A DNA stretch of 8,645 nt. Source: Spirochaetia bacterium UBA5550 (lineage in GTDB: Bacteria; Spirochaetota; UBA4802; UBA5550). A model generated the notes under the pieces. It did no database searches. It saw nothing but the letters and a program-made list of their open reading frames with translations, and was not told the DNA's origin. The DNA lies in NCBI GenBank assembly GCA_002425885.1, contig DINC01000001.1, positions 7,564-16,208 of the forward strand. The letters run 5' to 3'. Each line of letters opens with the position of its first letter. Positions within the stretch are counted from its first letter, which is position 1. The position numbers and the translations under genes are program-made. This document shows, in pieces, positions 5,561 to 8,645 of this stretch.

Positions 5561-5881
5561 GTGAATGGCAACAACTGCCTTTTTCTAACATACGCTCTGA
5601 ACATGCATATAAAAGTTATGTAATATAAATACAATATTCCCGGTCATATTACAATTGTCATAAATAACAAAGAGCTGTAAGCGATTCTGTAATTTGTTAT
5701 GGAGGATTTTTAATTATTCCTGTGGTTAAAAATGTTCAATTAGCGGTTGGATTTATATACAGACATCCCTTTTTTATTACAGAGTTAAACCATGAGAAGT
5801 AAGTTTTAATCCATGTTTTGATACAGACTTTTATTTGATGTATCATAATTTGTGAAATACATTAGTATCATCAGAACAGTG
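5561..5881. other. AT-rich intergenic region between two divergent genes
   Basis: No convincing gene is visible in this stretch, which must hold the promoters of the CoA-transferase gene (leftward) and the lipoprotein gene (rightward). Promoter matches are only weak: TTGATG and TACATT 17 nt apart at about 5837-5865 (+), and TTGTAT and TATATG 17 nt apart at about 5636-5608 (-), a 3-of-6 -35 with a 4-of-6 -10. A short palindrome ACAATTGT with partly symmetric flanks sits near 5651. A GGAGG at 5701-5705 is followed by a stop almost at once and serves no gene. Confidence 0.5.
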
Positions 5882-5883
5882 GT

Positions 5884-5897
5884 TTATATAAACACCT
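5884..5897. repeat. 14-bp direct repeat, left copy
   Basis: TTATATAAACACCT occurs here, just before the lipoprotein gene's ribosome site, and again at 6746-6759 just after its stop codon. In this copy it overlaps a perfect 12-bp palindrome GTTTATATAAAC (5882-5893). Confidence 0.8.
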
Positions 5898-5900
5898 GAT

Positions 5901-5904
5901 GGAG
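5901..5904 (+). promoter_or_regulatory. Ribosome binding site deciding the lipoprotein start
   Basis: GGAG followed by a 6-nt spacer points to the ATG at 5911. The in-frame ATG at 5899 overlaps this site, has no site of its own, and would put acidic and polar residues before the signal peptide. Confidence 0.7.
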
Positions 5905-5910
5905 ATAAAA

Positions 5911-6744
5911 ATGAAAATAATCCATATTTCTGCCATTATTACCATTTTACTTTTATCATGCAGCCGCGACTATGATGAAAATCTTAAAATTGTATACCAG
6001 CATAATGACGGTAGTTATAACCAGATTTATACTATGGATGAAGACGGCACAAATGTTAAACAGCTTACAAATACTCTTGCAAATAACACAGCCCCTTCAT
6101 GGTCAGCAGATGATGAAAAAATAGTATTCGCATCTAACAGAGATGGATCAAGCAAAATATACATCATGAATTCCGACGGTTCAGGTGTATATAAACTCTC
6201 AGATCAGCTTGTATATTCTCCTACGTGGTCACCGGATGGAAGTAAAATTTCATTCTATTATACTGATGGTGATTTTGAATTATACATAATAAATTCAGAC
6301 GGTTCAGGACTGACCAATGTCACAAATAATGGAGTAATCGATTCACTTTCATCCTGGTTCCCTGATTCATACAGGCTGGCTTTTCTTCAGGAAAACAATA
6401 TTTATACAATGACATACACCGGTACAGAACTGACACAGATAACCACCACTGGATCTGTTAGCAGTATATCAGTATCACCTTATGGAAATAAATTTGCTTA
6501 TGAATACATCAACGCAATCTGGGTAATGAATTCAGACGGGACAAATCCGGTAAATCTCACATCCTCTTATGTTTCACAGGCACAACGTGCATCATGGTCT
6601 CCATCAGGTGAAAGCATAGTGTTTGCCTCAAACAGCTTTCCCAGGGAAATAAGCGTTATAAACTCTGATGGTACAGGCTACAGGCAGCTCACATCTGACA
6701 GCTTTGACGATGATTATCCATGTTTCCAGGGTAAACCGAAATAG
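5911..6744 (+). CDS. Beta-propeller (TolB/PD40-like) lipoprotein
   Basis: This 277-residue protein starts with a short lipoprotein signal (MKIIHISAIITILLLSC; lipid-modified Cys17 expected, with LLSC as a slightly relaxed lipobox). The rest is a series of about six PD40/WD40-like repeats of roughly 40 residues. Each contains a (Y/W/S)x(M/I)NSDG(S/T)-like turn (DEDGTN, NSDGSG twice, TYTGTE, NSDGTN, NSDGTG) followed by a (W)SPDGxKIxF-like strand. This is the TolB C-terminal type of propeller, usually a protein-protein or ligand-binding platform in the periplasm or at the envelope; no enzyme motif is visible. It lacks the N-terminal domain of true TolB, and no tol-pal genes are nearby, so it should not be called TolB. 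The gene is visibly more AT-rich than its neighbours, stands alone on the plus strand and is bracketed by 14-bp direct repeats. It ends 14 nt from the convergent kinase gene. Cellular role unknown. Confidence 0.85.
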   Translation: MKIIHISAIITILLLSCSRDYDENLKIVYQHNDGSYNQIYTMDEDGTNVKQLTNTLANNTAPSWSADDEKIVFASNRDGSSKIYIMNSDGSGVYKLSDQLVYSPTWSPDGSKISFYYTDGDFELYIINSDGSGLTNVTNNGVIDSLSSWFPDSYRLAFLQENNIYTMTYTGTELTQITTTGSVSSISVSPYGNKFAYEYINAIWVMNSDGTNPVNLTSSYVSQAQRASWSPSGESIVFASNSFPREISVINSDGTGYRQLTSDSFDDDYPCFQGKPK

Positions 6745-6745
6745 C

Positions 6746-6759
6746 TTATATAAACACCT
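6746..6759. repeat. 14-bp direct repeat, right copy
   Basis: This second copy of TTATATAAACACCT fills the gap between the lipoprotein stop and the convergent kinase gene, and its last base belongs to the kinase stop codon. The palindrome seen in the left copy is imperfect here (GCTTATATAAAC). No hairpin terminator is present between the two convergent genes. Confidence 0.8.
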
Positions 6760-8645
6760 TACAACACATCAAACACCAACAGGCAGAGATCATCACCGAA
6801 CCTGTCACTTCCGCAGAATTCTTTCAATTCATCAATGAGCACACCGCTTAAAGTCTCCGGTTCAATTCCTCTGCCGGCAATTATAAAATCCCTGAATCTA
6901 TTCTCTCCATACATCTCACCGGTACTGTTCATGCATTCAACAATACCGTCTGTATAAAAGATCACCCTGTCACCATGTTCAAGCTGAAATTCCCCTTCAG
7001 CATGAACCAGATCAGGGAAGAGCCCCAGCGGTTTCCCCCCTGTTCTGAGTTCATAGAAGGAGCCTCTGTTCTCCCTGTAGACTATGGGAGGTATGTGCCC
7101 CGCGTTGGAATAGCTCATCCGGTTTGTCTCCCTGTCAACAAGACAGAAAAACGCAGTCATATAATTTGTATTAACTGTGGATTTACAGATCATGCTGTTT
7201 AAAATCTGAAGCACCCACACGCATGAATCTCTCTGAGAAATACTGTCCAGAGCCATCTTGGCTATTAAAGAGATAAAAGCCGACACAAGGCCGTGGCCTG
7301 AAACATCGGAGATAAAGATCTCAATATACCTGTTCCGCACATTATAATCATAAAAATCACCCCCCACCTCATCCATAGGTATATAAACCGGATGGAACCT
7401 GTAGCGTTCAACTGCCGGTATATTCTGCGGAAGAAGTTTTGCCTGAATAAGCCGGGCTATTTTCAGATCATCCTCTATCTCCCTGTTTCTCCTCTCAAGT
7501 ACAAGTTCGTAATCCCGGGTTTTTAAAATGTTCTTTATTCGGGTAAGGAGTTCCCTTGAACTGAAAGGCTTTGTGAGATAATCATCCGCTCCATATTCAA
7601 GGCCTTCAATCTTGTTTGATATTTCAGCCTTTGCTGTCAGCAGAATAACAGGGATGCGGCTCAGTTCATCATTACTTTTAATCTTCCGTGTCATATCATA
7701 GCCGCTCATCACAGGCATCATCACATCGGACAAAATGAGATCCGGCATTAAACGCTCTGCCGAGAGAAATCCGTCCTCGCCGTTCACCGCGTAATGCACG
7801 TTATAATAATCTTTCAGGATATACCCGAGGAAACTCCGCATATCAGCATTGTCTTCAACAACAAGAATGTGGGGATGAGAGTTCACTGTCTTGTAAGGCA
7901 CATGAATCTCAGCCGACCTCCACTGCCTGAACTCCGCGATCTCCCATGTATTAAAGGATGAGTGAAATCCTATGGACACTTCGATGTCGTTATTTTCAAG
8001 TAAAGTTACATTGGCATCCTCTCTGAAATGCCTGTCCCCCTTAGGGATTGTGACAGTAAAAACAGAACCATGATCCTCCGGTGACTCATCGATGAATCTG
8101 CTTTCAGCATCAATTGATCCCCCGTGCAGTTCAACAAACTCCTTCACTAAAGCCAGACCGATCCCTGTACCTTCATACTTCCGTGTTGACCCCGCGTCCA
8201 CCTGTGAAAAACGATCGAATATAGTTTCAATTTTATCCGCAGGAATCCCTATTCCTGAATCTTCAACCCGGATGATACAGAAATTCTCATCATCACGTAT
8301 TCCAATTTTTATGAATCCCCCATTATCTGTGAACTTTAAAGAATTGGAAAAAAGATTCATCAGTATTTTATCCATCTTGCCTGTGTCGAAAAAAACAGGC
8401 ACAGCTCTCCCCGGATATTCAAAGCTCATGGCAATCCCTTTAGATTCAGCGGCAGAATTAAATGATAAGGCGTAGCTGCTGACAAAAGATACAATATCCA
8501 GTTCGATGACATTCATCTTCATCTGGCCTGCCTCGATCTTCGAGAAATCCAGCAGGTCGTTAATAAGCTTGAGGAGTATAATTGCATTTCTCTGAAGGTT
8601 TTCAAAAAATCCCCTGTCAGGAATATCTTCATAATCACCCTGAAG
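6759..8645 (-). CDS. Hybrid histidine kinase / response regulator / SpoIIE-type PP2C phosphatase (N-terminus outside window)
   Basis: The frame runs open to the window edge, so the start lies beyond 8645; 628 residues are visible (numbered from the first visible codon). First comes the end of a HisKA dimerisation helix (LLKLINDLLDFSKIEAGQ, about 24-41); the H-box His is off the edge. A HATPase domain follows: N-box Asn101 in FSNSLKF, G1 DSGIGIP near 129, F-box FDRFSQVD near 143, G2 GTGIGLAL near 159. A receiver domain spans about 259-376, with Glu264/Asp265, phospho-acceptor Asp307 in LSDVMMP, Thr337 and Lys359 in TKPF. After a charged helical linker comes the SpoIIE/RsbU phosphatase domain (about 391-628) with VGGDFYD, DVSGHG, SNAGH, FYTDGIVE and GDD, which supply the metal-binding Asp residues. 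All motifs are intact. Such phosphatases usually dephosphorylate anti-sigma-antagonist proteins, so this polypeptide could carry a signal from sensor to partner-switching output. The sensor domain and target are not in the window. Confidence 0.93.
   Translation of the reverse strand, partial: LQGDYEDIPDRGFFENLQRNAIILLKLINDLLDFSKIEAGQMKMNVIELDIVSFVSSYALSFNSAAESKGIAMSFEYPGRAVPVFFDTGKMDKILMNLFSNSLKFTDNGGFIKIGIRDDENFCIIRVEDSGIGIPADKIETIFDRFSQVDAGSTRKYEGTGIGLALVKEFVELHGGSIDAESRFIDESPEDHGSVFTVTIPKGDRHFREDANVTLLENNDIEVSIGFHSSFNTWEIAEFRQWRSAEIHVPYKTVNSHPHILVVEDNADMRSFLGYILKDYYNVHYAVNGEDGFLSAERLMPDLILSDVMMPVMSGYDMTRKIKSNDELSRIPVILLTAKAEISNKIEGLEYGADDYLTKPFSSRELLTRIKNILKTRDYELVLERRNREIEDDLKIARLIQAKLLPQNIPAVERYRFHPVYIPMDEVGGDFYDYNVRNRYIEIFISDVSGHGLVSAFISLIAKMALDSISQRDSCVWVLQILNSMICKSTVNTNYMTAFFCLVDRETNRMSYSNAGHIPPIVYRENRGSFYELRTGGKPLGLFPDLVHAEGEFQLEHGDRVIFYTDGIVECMNSTGEMYGENRFRDFIIAGRGIEPETLSGVLIDELKEFCGSDRFGDDLCLLVFDVL

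Noticed and set aside
5837..5872. Imperfect inverted repeat (ATGTAT...ATACAT) upstream of the lipoprotein gene
   Set aside because: The stem is short, AT-only apart from one pair, and has a 13-nt loop; it could easily arise by chance in AT-rich sequence.
5899..5910. Earlier ATG for the lipoprotein gene
   Set aside because: It overlaps the GGAG ribosome site and would place MEIK before the lipoprotein signal; the ATG at 5911 fits better.
5899..6744. Calling the beta-propeller protein TolB
   Set aside because: It has a lipoprotein signal, lacks the TolB N-terminal domain, and no tol or pal genes are adjacent; only the propeller repeats are shared.
1..8645. CRISPR arrays, tRNA or rRNA genes, insertion sequences
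   Set aside because: No regularly spaced repeats, no tRNA or rRNA-like sequence and no transposase-like frame were seen on either strand.

Overview
The window looks like chromosomal DNA of an anaerobic, diderm (Gram-negative) bacterium that uses folate-linked one-carbon metabolism of the Wood-Ljungdahl type. The grounds are a MetV-MetF methylene-tetrahydrofolate reductase pair, a periplasmic multihaem cytochrome of the c3 type, an acetyl-CoA hydrolase/CoA-transferase family enzyme, a beta-propeller lipoprotein and a large kinase-receiver-SpoIIE phosphatase hybrid. Uncultured Spirochaetota or a Desulfobacterota-like lineage would fit. No rRNA or other taxonomic marker is present, so this is only a guess.

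Layout. Positions 2-484 (+) hold the 3' end of a leucine-rich-repeat protein. It converges on a tightly packed five-gene minus-strand block (3428 down to 500). In transcription order this block encodes a NarI/DsrM/TmcC-like membrane cytochrome b, a small HdrC-like two-cluster iron-sulfur protein, an exported class III-like cytochrome c, MetV and MetF. Junctions are 4-nt ATGA overlaps, an 11-nt overlap or a 2-nt gap, so the genes are almost certainly co-transcribed. Just upstream on the same strand is a vapBC toxin-antitoxin pair (3475-4088) with its own promoter and a perfect operator palindrome. A strong hairpin terminator (about 4141-4173) separates it from a CoA-transferase gene (4197-5549, -). 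An AT-rich gap of about 360 nt follows, then a plus-strand beta-propeller lipoprotein gene (5911-6744) bracketed by 14-bp direct repeats. The window closes with the 3' part of a hybrid histidine kinase / response regulator / SpoIIE phosphatase gene (6759-8645, -, 5' end outside the window).

How the genes may work together. The notable unit is the five-gene block. It contains every piece needed to connect a periplasmic c-type cytochrome, through a membrane haem-b protein and a cytoplasmic [4Fe-4S] relay, to methylene-THF reductase. MetVF partners known in acetogens are cytoplasmic (Hdr-like and RnfC-like proteins). A membrane cytochrome module wired directly to MetVF would be a different way of coupling methylene-THF/methyl-THF interconversion to the membrane. 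This is inferred from operon structure and domain content, not demonstrated. Two cofactor motifs in the module are non-canonical: one haem site reads CxxFH instead of CxxCH, and one iron-sulfur motif has a shortened CxC spacing. The CoA-transferase could feed acetyl-CoA/acetate exchange in the same metabolism, but it is a separate transcription unit.
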